From a virus: DNA of 32,355 nucleotides. Both the position numbers and the translations under genes were made by a program. Shown here piece by piece: positions 13,101 through 21,256 of this stretch (within the stretch, counting starts at the first letter, position 1; each line of letters opens with the position of its first letter). The stretch covers positions 1-32,355 of IMG/VR virus record IMGVR_UViG_3300012931_000056; one strand, written 5' to 3'. Under the pieces are notes generated by a model. That model saw only the letters and a list, made by a program, of their open reading frames with translations. It made no database searches and was not told where the DNA came from.

Positions 13101-15446
13101 GTAATAAGTTGAGTCATCCAACACATTTGCGGCATATGTATTATAATAACGCGCATATGCAATATATAAAGCAGCGCCGACAGTACATAAAGCAGTTTGT
13201 TGGCTATAGCCATCTCTTGACACCCACTTGCTTGTACTAGTATTCCAAGCAATTTGTAAAGGTCCGGTAAAAGTTTGTCCCGTATTTGTATGACCAGAGA
13301 CATTATCTGTTACAGTCCAACCACTTGCTACCATGTAGCAATCGCCATTCGAAGGTGTGGACGTAGGAAAATCGGTATTACTTAAGATAAAACCAGTGGT
13401 TGCGCCGCTTCTACCTTCAACATAATGCAATTCTGCAATGTCGGTTCCAAATCTTTCAACGAATAAAACTGGAGCAATACCATTAAATGGTAGCGAAAGA
13501 TCGCTAATTGTTGGAACATCCCACACGGGTGCTGAGCCAACTGTACCATTTCCAGTCATAGCTAAGAATTTCTTAGTCGTAGTTGTGTTTGCCCCAACCC
13601 TAGACAATAACGCAGAAGCATTACGGTAATACATATCATAGGCAGCATCAGAACCTACCGCCATAACTGTACCACTTCCAATGATATCAGAATTTACCGG
13701 AATATAACCAGTACCAGAAACAGCACTTGAAACTGAATTTTTACTATAAATAGTCACGGCAGTACCACAGGCTATTGGTGCAGCGGAAGCCGTAGCAACA
13801 AAATTATTTGCAACGATATTAATTCTAGTTGTTCCATTTGCTCCGTTGTTACAAGATATGCCACCACCTGTACCTAAATTAGTAATTAGGCAATTGACAA
13901 CAATACAGGTCCCCCCTGTGGTAGAGGTAATTAAATAATTAGAATTACTTGTATTCCAGTTGCAATCTTCTGCAATAATTATCCCAGAGCCGGTTACTCT
14001 ACTTGTAAGAGTACAAGCAAGTAATAATAGTTGACACGGAGAGTTAACGGTTATGACACTATTTAGTAACGAAATGCTCTTAAAATCCGCTAAATTACCA
14101 TTTAAAGCAATATTTCCATTTAATGAACCGCCTTGAAATAAAATTTTACCTGTAGTTCCAGTTGAGGAAAAAACAACATTCCCGATGGTATTTAAATCGT
14201 ATCGTGCATAATTGCCATTAGGAAACGAAATGCCATCAGTAAATGTAATGGTTGCGCCGTTACCATAAATGACTGTAGGAACGTCAAACATTGTAATCGC
14301 ATGAGATTCCGTAAATACTCCGGGGGCTATGTGAATTGCCAAGCCGTCCGCAGGTTCGTTCATTTGAACAGTTAAATTATATAAGGATTTATACGGCTTG
14401 CCTATAGAGCCGTCCTCTAAATAAATATCGACACGATTTCCATCGACCCACACTTCTTGTGTATACTGAAATGTAACATTGTTAATATTTGTAGTTCTAA
14501 TAACTTGATCCACTTCAGACGCATCATTAATAAAATTTAAAGTACAATTACTTAACGAATCAGCATCAGCATATAGGTAGCAATTTGTCCCGCTTAACGT
14601 AATCGTCCCTGTTACATTCGAACTAGTTAAATATACATTGCTAATTATAGAAGACGAAGTACCACTAATAACCATTCCTTTGACAGTTGAATTTTTTATA
14701 TTAGCAGTAGTTGTTGATACTGTAGCCGCAATTGCTAATCCATTTTCAAAAATACAATTATCTGTATTTAACGTTCCGGTATCAAAAGTCATTGACCCTG
14801 TATTCGCACAATGAACATCATATAAATTCAAGGTATCTAAACTATCACCATAGGCATAAGTTCTTCCTTTGAATTTACAATCTCCAACAGAATAATAATT
14901 TTTTAAATTTATTATCGCACCCACGGTGGATCCGCCTAGCGCATATAAATCAAAGTTAAACCCATGAGCTCCTATCGTTCTAATATTTTCTAAGCCTATC
15001 TCTGTGTTACTACTTGCGAATGAACTCGCTAAAGTTAAATATGTAGAGTTGTTTATTAGCGTACTTTCAAACATATCACCCTGCAAATACAGATATGGTA
15101 AAAGCACAGGAGATTCATTTAAGCCCACTGGCGCTAAGTGTGCTAAATATCTAGCAGAACTTGCAGGTACGATGCTATGTGTTGCCATATATGAAACAAC
15201 ACCAGCATATGTCTTAAACGGCTTAGCCATATTGCCTACTGTTCCAGTTGTGTCATTACCTAATGTATCATCTATCCATGATTTATTTGTTTCTAAAGAC
15301 TCTGATGCAACGCTTGTAGCTAAATTCTCCAAAGCGTCATCCAAAGTACTTCCTGTTACCGTGCTAGTATTGTTTACAGCACTTGAATCTATTAATTCGT
15401 AAGCACCATCTGGATAAAATTTGCCCGTTATTTTTATGCCGCTCAT
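10116..15446 (-). CDS. Giant modular beta-helix tail fibre or tailspike (1776 aa)
   Basis: The largest protein of the window. After an N-terminal attachment region (begins MSGIKITGKFYPDG) come two parallel-beta-helix modules of pectate-lyase type, each introduced by a GxxxKPFKT-like segment (about 70-80 and about 346-353). A linker typical of tail fibres follows (about 600-660). Three tandem modules of about 290 residues then begin at V663, V956 and V1246. Each starts with (K/R)FG-x-D-x-AEL and contains NGDCYM/THGDCYA, TFTGPLQIAW-like and RDG segments, followed by an LDxxTYY strand and a beta-helix. A C-terminal part (about 1510-1776) is Ser/Thr-rich. It likely binds or degrades a host surface glycan. 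No DGR or invertase accompanies it. Confidence 0.88.
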   Translation of the reverse strand: MSGIKITGKFYPDGAYELIDSSAVNNTSTVTGSTLDDALENLATSVASESLETNKSWIDDTLGNDTTGTVGNMAKPFKTYAGVVSYMATHSIVPASSARYLAHLAPVGLNESPVLLPYLYLQGDMFESTLINNSTYLTLASSFASSNTEIGLENIRTIGAHGFNFDLYALGGSTVGAIINLKNYYSVGDCKFKGRTYAYGDSLDTLNLYDVHCANTGSMTFDTGTLNTDNCIFENGLAIAATVSTTTANIKNSTVKGMVISGTSSSIISNVYLTSSNVTGTITLSGTNCYLYADADSLSNCTLNFINDASEVDQVIRTTNINNVTFQYTQEVWVDGNRVDIYLEDGSIGKPYKSLYNLTVQMNEPADGLAIHIAPGVFTESHAITMFDVPTVIYGNGATITFTDGISFPNGNYARYDLNTIGNVVFSSTGTTGKILFQGGSLNGNIALNGNLADFKSISLLNSVITVNSPCQLLLLACTLTSRVTGSGIIIAEDCNWNTSNSNYLITSTTGGTCIVVNCLITNLGTGGGISCNNGANGTTRINIVANNFVATASAAPIACGTAVTIYSKNSVSSAVSGTGYIPVNSDIIGSGTVMAVGSDAAYDMYYRNASALLSRVGANTTTTKKFLAMTGNGTVGSAPVWDVPTISDLSLPFNGIAPVLFVERFGTDIAELHYVEGRSGATTGFILSNTDFPTSTPSNGDCYMVASGWTVTDNVSGHTNTGQTFTGPLQIAWNTSTSKWVSRDGYSQQTALCTVGAALYIAYARYYNTYAANVLDDSTYYIEEASEFNLNLQAPSATLVVYGTAYLKGYILNCNNIQFQAGVSDSGLTIASGQTGISTIFVNKAYAGTITNGMFQNNASGATLIINAGEIIGTSNLFQSITAYGTIYVTVNKMIGRILAATNGVVNVNTIDRTGINYIDSSNSTLFGGKVNFSADYKDLSDTFGQVGLFPPYFVKKFGTDKAELYYPLGYYGAATGFIYSATDFPTSGTPSNGDCYMIANGVAVTDSISGKTNTGQDFKGPLQIAWNSTISKWEPRDGLTPQTAVCSYGAAQYLAYVHSGSSATVYPPIKVLDNSTYYIATASGVDPHIYSSIDAPLASFVLTGNIVVVYSDLIWNAANVNVVSGSIITEAGATDVHFNFTNFYTENNVYLLQCWDGITSKIYLTVDNMYGISDGNTIITCTSDLHITAKHITGTIQPTGSGRVSIDIQDKNYIIKNQTYGSNSVRFINDNPYDATTSANFLYVHKFGVDKAELTWMTGTGTGFIAVAADFPATPTHGDCYAIAHGVTVTDNDATKTNTKQTFTGSCQIAWDGGTSTWNKRDGLTVNTCLCSISAANYIRWQEHGLPNMALVLDTATYYQPFNYYWYIDVYAPMANIICQGYSVVAEVHNFVFNTMQFDTGASDGGFIFEHTGHASVKCNRAYNNTGTQALFQNWTSGGYLSIDAGEMSSGSISTYVINARAGTQTYITAGKIMGVVQAGGAGCLVTVNTADDSYISKEMTTNGMIRFSNDDAISAGTALALSFAGSRQFCIDNTQILGVGSINDNQLCTLTTLPNTSVTSASKNVISYSSAPIFSCAFLYDTALGVTDIAAGIWALKVFASVNSVSGTATSALLFNVMRVREGGSWLATTTGTGTTRTLTVSGGSVSFFNNNDYNSDLSATSWVQTPSGFYPVSSYTSSSEVTITVPTGYVNETSVAIKKYQKITQLSTGNITSIIPKPITVNFSLAHLSVGDAAYKLGIIVFGYSTASSPITISYELSGTQTWGHIETPTMS
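11711..13460 (-). repeat. Coding tandem repeat of about 870-880 bp in the fibre gene
   Basis: Module starts are at 13460, 12581 and 11711 (minus strand), giving units of 879 and 870 bp; the third unit runs on to about 10920, beyond the listed span of starts. Copies 1 and 2 are closest: a 21-nt block is identical at 12457-12477 and 13339-13359, and surrounding blocks are near-identical. Copy 3 has diverged. This fits stepwise duplication followed by divergence. Confidence 0.8.
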
Positions 15447-15447
15447 A

Positions 15448-16308
15448 TTATGACACCACCATAGTTAATGTACTTGTTAAAGGATAAGTTGATCTGTAAA
15501 CACTATAATTGGTTACAACTCCGTAGATATTAGTTACCGAAACTGTAACGGCAGGTTGCATATCCACAGCAAAGCCAGTAGCACTATCGATAAAACTAGT
15601 TGGCTGCGTAAATGAACTTGGAATGCAAAAATATTTATAATTAGTTGCAGCGAAGGTAAATGTACCAGTTCCAACTGTAGAAAGATCGCTGCTCGTTAAA
15701 GCTAATATCTGAGCACTAGTCAAAGACGTATTGGCGCTAATTCCCCAATGTCTACGCCATTCCCAATTAACGGTTAAATTACGAGAAAAAGTCACAGATT
15801 CGGTGTTTGTTCCTTGTATTTTCCAAACATTAGATGCTGGAGTTTCATAAACAAGACCACTATCAGGATATTCATTAAAATCGTATGAGGCCGGACTTGT
15901 AACTGAATGCCCTGTAACTAGAGACAAAACATTCGTAACATCCGTAATATTAATACTATTTGCTTGTACATTATCAACTGTTGAAATTGCCCAGGTAAAA
16001 CTTTGTACACCAGATATTTTTTCGCCAACTTCTTGAGTAGAAATACCACTAAGCGCAAATGAAGTAAAAGCTGGGTTAATATAAGGAGATGTAATTTGCT
16101 GCAATATAGAGGCAACATTTTGATTAGTAATATTACTCCCAGCGGTTAATCCTCCAACTGTAACTGTAGTTACTCCTGTAGCCGAATAATTTACTCCTAA
16201 TATATTAGGATTTGTTCGTAAATTAACGCCACCTTGTACTATAGGTATAAAGTCACTTGCTCCACTTGTTGCAGCTGGATCCAATTGTGATATTTTTTTA
16301 TCTGCCAT
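15448..16308 (-). CDS. Tail-fibre-associated structural protein (286 aa)
   Basis: The N-terminus KKISQLDPAATSGASDFIPI followed by VQGG is a motif widely found at the start of phage tail fibre or baseplate-attached proteins. The middle (about 35-80) is a beta-rich Thr/Asn-rich repeat, and the C-terminal half looks like one or two Ig-like sandwich domains (WEWRRHWGI at about 180-188). It sits directly upstream of the giant fibre gene (1-bp gap), so it is probably an adaptor or a co-fibre. No enzymatic motif. Confidence 0.75.
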   Translation of the reverse strand: MADKKISQLDPAATSGASDFIPIVQGGVNLRTNPNILGVNYSATGVTTVTVGGLTAGSNITNQNVASILQQITSPYINPAFTSFALSGISTQEVGEKISGVQSFTWAISTVDNVQANSINITDVTNVLSLVTGHSVTSPASYDFNEYPDSGLVYETPASNVWKIQGTNTESVTFSRNLTVNWEWRRHWGISANTSLTSAQILALTSSDLSTVGTGTFTFAATNYKYFCIPSSFTQPTSFIDSATGFAVDMQPAVTVSVTNIYGVVTNYSVYRSTYPLTSTLTMVVS

Positions 16309-16312
16309 ATAT

Positions 16313-16474
16313 TTACTCCAAAAGAATTAAACTTCCATCTTCTAACAAAAAATCATCGCCAGTTTCGAGTAATAAATTATAAACTTCTCCCGAACCTGCA
16401 TCGCCTAATACATCAAATACAGTATCAATTTCTATTACGTCTGTAATTGTTTCTCCCACTAACAAATCTGGCAT
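16313..16474 (-). CDS. Short tail protein with LLLE-type repeats (53 aa)
   Basis: An overlooked frame of 53 residues (begins MPDLLVGETITDV). Its second half has two copies of an LLxE-D/G pattern (LLLETGDDFLLEDGSLILLE), commonly seen in short phage tail proteins and fibre linkers. An AGGTGAT ribosome-binding site precedes it, and its end (TTGGAG) supplies the Shine-Dalgarno of the next gene at 16308. Spacing to both neighbours is tight. Role is probably structural. Confidence 0.72.
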   Translation of the reverse strand: MPDLLVGETITDVIEIDTVFDVLGDAGSGEVYNLLLETGDDFLLEDGSLILLE

Positions 16475-16481
16475 ATATCAC

Positions 16482-16778
16482 CTATTGATAAATATCTGCA
16501 TTAACATTTGACGCTCCAGTAGAGCCTGTCAATGTTGCTCTAATTTGCATTCCTTGACCAAGACGGTTAACTAATCTAATTGTATTAGAAGTAAATATTG
16601 CAGGATTACCCCCGTACGTTAATGTTATCCAAGTATTACCGCCATCTGGGGAGCCTTGTATCGTCACAGATCCTCCACCAAAGTTATCAGCCCAAATTGA
16701 TAAAGTTTTTGAGCCTCCATCTGCATCTATTCCTGGACCATCTGTATCAACTGAAACATTGTCTAATAGTTTAGTCAT
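16482..16778 (-). CDS. Small beta-sandwich tail protein (98 aa)
   Basis: A 98-residue, Gly/Thr/Asn-rich, cysteine-free protein. The central VTIQGSPDGGNTWITL (about 38-53) is like an Asp-box/BNR-type hairpin found in carbohydrate-binding and virion proteins. It is the first gene after the attenuator-like terminator and starts the terminal fibre group. An AAAGGTATT ribosome-binding site precedes it. Likely a virion component; exact role unknown. Confidence 0.68.
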   Translation of the reverse strand: MTKLLDNVSVDTDGPGIDADGGSKTLSIWADNFGGGSVTIQGSPDGGNTWITLTYGGNPAIFTSNTIRLVNRLGQGMQIRATLTGSTGASNVNADIYQ

Positions 16779-16804
16779 AATCTAATACCTTTAAATTTTA
16801 AACA

Positions 16805-16847
16805 TAAAAAAAGCCAGCTATAATTAAATTAATAATTACGCTGGCTT
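16805..16847 (-). terminator. Rho-independent terminator between fibre gene groups
   Basis: On the minus strand AAGCCAGC (16847-16840) pairs with GCTGGCTT (16818-16811), followed by a U-rich run (16812-16806). The loop contains a second pairing of TAATTA with TAATTA, extending the stem. Two further upstream copies of the 5' arm lie at 16848-16854 and 16879-16886, so alternative pairings compete for the single 3' arm. Confidence 0.8.
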
Positions 16848-16889
16848 GCTGGCTACTTGATTTTTAAACCGTTTGCTTGCTGGCTTGCT
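16840..16889 (-). repeat. Repeated GCTGGCTTGCT motifs next to the terminator
   Basis: The 11-mer GCTGGCTTGCT (plus-strand spelling) is at 16840-16850 and 16879-16889, with an additional GCTGGCT at 16848-16854. The motif is GC-rich in an AT-rich genome and each copy can act as the terminator's 5' arm on the minus strand. Confidence 0.6.
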
Positions 16890-16891
16890 AT

Positions 16892-17059
16892 TTACAAATC
16901 TTTTTTATTTAATAATAATTTTGTATTCTCGTTATTTGCTTTTAAAATATATTCTTTTTTAATACCGTCTTTACATTCAAAAATAATTATAAGTGGAAGA
17001 TCGCTATATTTTAATATATGTTCCTTTATATTATTTTTTTTATTTACGTATTCTTCCAT
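16892..17059 (-). CDS. Small basic hypothetical protein (55 aa)
   Basis: A short frame starting MEEYVNKKNN, with a hydrophobic strand LPLIIIFECKDG (about 21-32) and a basic C-terminal half (KKEYILKANN). It starts 1 bp after the stop of the lectin-like fibre gene (TAA-T-ATG), so translation would be by re-initiation; no strong Shine-Dalgarno is present. It stops just before the repeat and terminator zone. No function assigned; moderate doubt that it is expressed. Confidence 0.5.
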   Translation of the reverse strand: MEEYVNKKNNIKEHILKYSDLPLIIIFECKDGIKKEYILKANNENTKLLLNKKDL

Positions 17060-17060
17060 A

Positions 17061-18062
17061 TTATGCATTAATTATAGATAATGATTTTATTTTAAAATTA
17101 GAAGCTGTTAATGCTGTTGAGTCATAATTATTACCCATTCTAAGTAATGCAATAGAACTACTTCTTGTTCCTGTTGCAGTATTTACTGAACCAAAAGTTA
17201 CATTATTTATTTTCACTAAAGTATTTCCAGTAGTTATATCAAAATGAATATTAAATATATAATCAGTTCCAGATAATGGACTCCAAGAGCCAAGCGAACC
17301 ACTAACTATAGGTGATCCGGCACTATCATTAATCAATAATTCTAAATTACCACTTGTACTTAAATGAGATAATTCTATTAAATTATCGCTATTAGAATTT
17401 GCTTTTGAAATAGCAATAAATGTTTGTTTTACCGATGGGGTCCCTGAATAATTTGGTTTTAATATAAATTGAATAGTTCCAATTTGTTGCATATCTGAGT
17501 TGCCCGTAGCTGAATAATTAACATATCTAACGTCGTTATGTGATAAATCTAAATAACCACTATTAATAACAGCTCCGCCAACTGAAGCTCCAGTTAAAGT
17601 TCCTAAACCAAAATCTAAATTTAAAATAGATGAATAAGAAGCTTGAGATAAAGTATTTAATTGATATGGTAAAGTTGGATATCCAGTAGAAGAATCATAG
17701 GCATTGACATCCTCGATAGTAGTTAAATTATAAATATTTTGATAATGTTCATCATATTTTTGAATACTAACATAACACAATTGGCTTACTGCTACGGAGA
17801 TTTTAGATAAATCTGTTTTTGTTAAAGATATAGGTGCGGCAGGATATGAATTATTCATCATTGAAAATCCAGTAGGAACATCACCAAAATAATCAACTAT
17901 ATCAAGAAATGCCTGTAAATGTTTACTAACAGCCATACCAGTTATTTCATTTTTACTCGGAAAATAATTTATTCCATATTGTATACTTATATTTGTTGCG
18001 TTATAAAAATAAGATCTGGCATTTGATGCAGCCATATCTTGAGCATCTGTTAAATCACTCAT
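17061..18062 (-). CDS. Tail fibre with C-terminal lectin-like (LamG/concanavalin) domain
   Basis: A 333-residue protein. The N-terminal 130 residues are helical and include YFYNATNISIQYGINYF, likely the attachment part. From about residue 145 to the end the strand pattern LNLDFG, YLDLSHNDVRYV, GTIQFILKP and YIFNIHFDITTG matches a LamG/concanavalin-like jelly roll, a fold used for sugar binding in phage receptor-binding proteins. A GAGGA ribosome-binding site precedes the ATG. It follows the 390-residue fibre gene by 19 bp. Receptor binding is inferred from fold and position. Confidence 0.75.
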   Translation of the reverse strand: MSDLTDAQDMAASNARSYFYNATNISIQYGINYFPSKNEITGMAVSKHLQAFLDIVDYFGDVPTGFSMMNNSYPAAPISLTKTDLSKISVAVSQLCYVSIQKYDEHYQNIYNLTTIEDVNAYDSSTGYPTLPYQLNTLSQASYSSILNLDFGLGTLTGASVGGAVINSGYLDLSHNDVRYVNYSATGNSDMQQIGTIQFILKPNYSGTPSVKQTFIAISKANSNSDNLIELSHLSTSGNLELLINDSAGSPIVSGSLGSWSPLSGTDYIFNIHFDITTGNTLVKINNVTFGSVNTATGTRSSSIALLRMGNNYDSTALTASNFKIKSLSIINA

Positions 18063-18081
18063 AAAAAATCCTCAAATAAAA

Positions 18082-19254
18082 TTATAAAACAATTAAATTA
18101 ACATAAGCGCCGTCGAATAGATGTGGTTGTTCGTCGCCATAATGAACTTTTGTTACTATTTCTACATATGAAACATTTTTACTATATGTTCCACAAAAAA
18201 AATTCTCATTATCATTCATTGATATATTAGTTGTTACTAATATAATATAACTAGTGTTATCAAAAGCAGTAGAGAATGTTAATTTAGCTAATCCCATATC
18301 TAATCTTGTAATAGAACTTATAATACCGCTTGTTGCTATTATATTAACACCGGTTGATGTGGTATAGTAATAAGCTGTTCCCTTTATTTTAATTAAATTG
18401 TTAATTGATGTATCAACATAACTCTTAACATCTGCGGGACGAGGAATTATATAACCTGAACCGTTTTCTATATCTGTTAATTGACTAAATACCAATGGTG
18501 ATAATTCCCAAGCATTTAAATCAGATCGAAACATCAATTTACTAGATGCTGCGGTTAATTCATTTCCTTGTAAAGAAATAATACTATTATTAGATGTGAT
18601 AGCATATATTGGATAAGCAACGCCACTATTAATAGATAAAGTAGCGGCCCCAGTATTAGAAGCATCAAAACTTACGTATAAGGTAGTACCTGTTGAAGGC
18701 GTGGTTAATTCTGAGGAAGTGATATTATAATTATTAGTAGTTACAACTTCTGCTCCAAATCTATTATATGTGGAATTTATTACTCCTTGTATTGTTGCAA
18801 AATTATTAGAACTAAATAATTCAAACCAACCGCCAGCTGATTCATTATAAATCAATTCAACAAAAGTATTTGAGGCTATATCACCGGCAGCAAGTTCAAG
18901 AGTTCCCATACTTTTTTTAATTGATTTAACACCAATTGAATTTACATTTATATCACAAGTTCCTGAGTTCGTATTTCCTGCGATAAAAACAACTCTCATT
19001 CCTGTTTTATAAGAAATTGGAGTTTCCATATCGCCAACAGGAGATAATATATAATGAACTGCCGTTCCTGTTTCATCATAATAACATCCTTGTGCTGCAT
19101 ATGTAGAAATGGCTTTTGCTAATTGATATAAATCTGCTGAATCAAAAGATTGCCCTGAAGATAATACAGCATTACCACATTCTTGTGTTGGCTCTTGATT
19201 CCATTCTGAAGCATCTAATTGATCACCATTTATTTTAACAACTGGTATTCTCAT
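18082..19254 (-). CDS. Tail fibre protein (390 aa)
   Basis: The protein contains a segment YKTGMRVVFIAGNTNSGT followed by CDINVN (about 82-105) and SYVDTS-type linkers (about 282-292), both recurrent in phage fibre proteins next to the gp48-like baseplate gene. The C-terminus ends in a beta-rich domain finishing YVNLIVL, resembling collar-type fibre tips. The gene lies 14 bp after the gp48-like gene, the usual place for the first fibre in Mu- and P2-like tails. A GAGG ribosome-binding site precedes it. Confidence 0.78.
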   Translation of the reverse strand: MRIPVVKINGDQLDASEWNQEPTQECGNAVLSSGQSFDSADLYQLAKAISTYAAQGCYYDETGTAVHYILSPVGDMETPISYKTGMRVVFIAGNTNSGTCDINVNSIGVKSIKKSMGTLELAAGDIASNTFVELIYNESAGGWFELFSSNNFATIQGVINSTYNRFGAEVVTTNNYNITSSELTTPSTGTTLYVSFDASNTGAATLSINSGVAYPIYAITSNNSIISLQGNELTAASSKLMFRSDLNAWELSPLVFSQLTDIENGSGYIIPRPADVKSYVDTSINNLIKIKGTAYYYTTSTGVNIIATSGIISSITRLDMGLAKLTFSTAFDNTSYIILVTTNISMNDNENFFCGTYSKNVSYVEIVTKVHYGDEQPHLFDGAYVNLIVL

Positions 19255-19268
19255 TTTTTTAACCTCGG

Positions 19269-19934
19269 TTATAGATCATCTGCATATTTGTAAATTATTT
19301 TTACATTAATAGGTTTCAACATATCAAAAACGCATTCCAAAAATGCAGTTCTATCATTTGTATCAAATGTTATTGGGAAAGTTAAAGGGAAAACATTTGA
19401 TGGTCTATTAATATCTAAAAATCTAACTATAACTACAAAATAAGCATTATCATCTGTTAATAATACTGGAAATGTAAAGGGAAAGACAGCATAATTTTTG
19501 GCACTTTCTATAGAAATATCAAATCCTAAAAAATTTGCTAATTTTATAAAATCTTCTCTATTAGTTAAATTCATTCTTGCCAATTTTGCTATAGCATAAG
19601 CTCTTCTATAATCTAATGGAGTTTCATCGTCTGGTGCAAAACAATCATCTGGAATACCTAAAAAAGATTCAAATTCTTCTATCAATTCAGTTGTGGACCA
19701 AAGATTATATTGATCTAATAATTCAATAAATTTTTCATCCGCTGCTGTAATTTGAGGACAAAATCCTAATAAATAATTTCTTAAATTGCTATCTTCAATA
19801 TTTTTTGCTTCATATAATTTCCCACTAGGTAAATATTGAATTAAAGACTGTAAATTTTGTTCATTAGTATTTGCCTTAAAATCAGTTTGTTTATTTATTC
19901 TAGTTGGATCTGTATAATAAGTAGGATATTTCAT
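19269..19934 (-). CDS. Baseplate wedge protein, Mu gp48/DUF2313 family
   Basis: A 221-residue protein with the family opening: residues around 30-56 include LIQYLPSGKLYEAK and NLRNYLLGF, then helices, a DYRRAYAIAKL segment (about 108-118) and a beta-rich C-terminal part (FTFPVLL, PLTFPITF). This family (functional counterpart of P2 gpI) joins the baseplate wedge and carries the fibre attachment. It overlaps the J-like gene by 4 bp. The order J, gp48, fibre is classical. Confidence 0.88.
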   Translation of the reverse strand: MKYPTYYTDPTRINKQTDFKANTNEQNLQSLIQYLPSGKLYEAKNIEDSNLRNYLLGFCPQITAADEKFIELLDQYNLWSTTELIEEFESFLGIPDDCFAPDDETPLDYRRAYAIAKLARMNLTNREDFIKLANFLGFDISIESAKNYAVFPFTFPVLLTDDNAYFVVIVRFLDINRPSNVFPLTFPITFDTNDRTAFLECVFDMLKPINVKIIYKYADDL

Positions 19935-21244
19935 GGTTGTGTTACCGTTCCTAATAATGCTAATTCTCCCGTACCTATAATTATATCTCCTATAGGTTCA
20001 GATAATGTAAAAGATTTAACTATTTGCCCATTACTTGGATCAATTGTTTGTTGAATTGCGGCTCTATAAGTATCTTCTGTTAAATTTTCGGCTATTTGTG
20101 GGGTTTCTAAGAATAATTGTTCTAAATTTGCAACAATAGCATTAAACATCGTTGATGTATTTGGACTCAAAGCTGTAAAAGTAAAATCTACATATATAGG
20201 AGTTGGGGCATACACAAATAAATCATTTTCATCATTATTTATTGGCTGTAATGGTAATATTGCATCTTTAACTTCTGCTATTTGAGAAATATCTGGGATT
20301 ACTGTTTCGCCGTTTTCTAATATTGTAAAATATATAGTAGCTTGTCCGACGATTGGAGTTATAGGCTGTACCCAAACTCTATCTACCCCACTAATTGATT
20401 TAGCTGCAATAGTAACTTGAGAAACATTATATTGAGAAACAGGATTTGCATTAGCATAATTTAATCTTATACTAAAATCTGAATCTGTTTCATTATCCTG
20501 ACCTCCTTCAATACCAATATAATCTACATAACCAACACTATTAACTCCTGATATTTGATTTAAAAATGAGATTTGGGCACCTGATGATTGATTATAATCA
20601 CTTCCAAAATCAGACGCTTCTATTGGTACTATCGCAATAGCCGCAGAGCAAATTATCGTACCAGTAGCAGGAGTAGTAGGGCTTCCGGTTACTGCATAAG
20701 TAAATGTATTTGCCCCTGTTACGGCTATTACAGTAGTTTTATTATAATCTGATTGATCCGCCCCGCTAATTGTTACTGTAATATTACTAGCTAATAAATG
20801 ATTTGATGCAGTTGTAGCATAAGCAATATTTCCAACTCTAGTCAATGATGAAATAATTATTGTTTGAGTATAAGCATATGAATCGGCTGTTGATGAATAT
20901 TGTAAATTAGTTAAAGATTGAACTATAGTCTCGTTTGGAACAAGAGTTCCACTAATTGCATTTACAACAAAATTCCCAGATGCCTCTGTTGCTGAATAGG
21001 GTTGCATACCTCTATAACTTCCCCAGATATATAAAAAACTTCCTTTGGCTGTATTTGGGAATAAATACGATTGTGATATTTCTAAGTTCGTATAATAATC
21101 ATACAATCTAGCACTGAATGCAATTATATCAGCACCAATCCATGATTCTCGTATTGTTGGTGCGGCTTCTGGAACTATTGCTTTAAAATCTGTTTCAGTT
21201 TTATTTACTATATCTTTTATTGAATCTGGATAGACTATTGACAT
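19931..21244 (-). CDS. Baseplate J-like protein with inserted beta module
   Basis: A 437-residue protein of the Baseplate_J family (P2 gpJ / Mu gp47): N-terminal helical part, LYIWGSYRGMQP (71-82), the GAQISFLNQISGVNSV segment (about 222-237) and GGQDNETDSDFSIRL (about 249-263). Between residues about 133 and 198 an extra module is inserted, with the core VTISGADQSDYNKT and TPATGTI. A similar module occurs in the protein at 29056-30291. J proteins form the inner baseplate wedge. The insert probably decorates the outside. Confidence 0.9.
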   Translation of the reverse strand: MSIVYPDSIKDIVNKTETDFKAIVPEAAPTIRESWIGADIIAFSARLYDYYTNLEISQSYLFPNTAKGSFLYIWGSYRGMQPYSATEASGNFVVNAISGTLVPNETIVQSLTNLQYSSTADSYAYTQTIIISSLTRVGNIAYATTASNHLLASNITVTISGADQSDYNKTTVIAVTGANTFTYAVTGSPTTPATGTIICSAAIAIVPIEASDFGSDYNQSSGAQISFLNQISGVNSVGYVDYIGIEGGQDNETDSDFSIRLNYANANPVSQYNVSQVTIAAKSISGVDRVWVQPITPIVGQATIYFTILENGETVIPDISQIAEVKDAILPLQPINNDENDLFVYAPTPIYVDFTFTALSPNTSTMFNAIVANLEQLFLETPQIAENLTEDTYRAAIQQTIDPSNGQIVKSFTLSEPIGDIIIGTGELALLGTVTQP

Positions 21245-21256
21245 AATTTTTATTTT

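Noticed and set aside
13438-13629. 63-residue plus-strand ORF within the fibre gene
   Set aside because: Antisense shadow of a Thr/Gly-rich coding region with no expression signals.
15004-15402. 132-residue plus-strand ORF antisense to the giant fibre gene
   Set aside because: It is a shadow of the Ser/Thr-rich fibre coding frame, with no ribosome-binding site, promoter or operon context.
10116-15446. Diversity-generating retroelement acting on the fibre
   Set aside because: No reverse transcriptase, accessory variability protein or template repeat is seen; the repeats are long domain duplications.
16840-16889. CRISPR-like short repeat array
   Set aside because: Only two to three copies of an 11-mer without regular spacers; they coincide with arms of a terminator.
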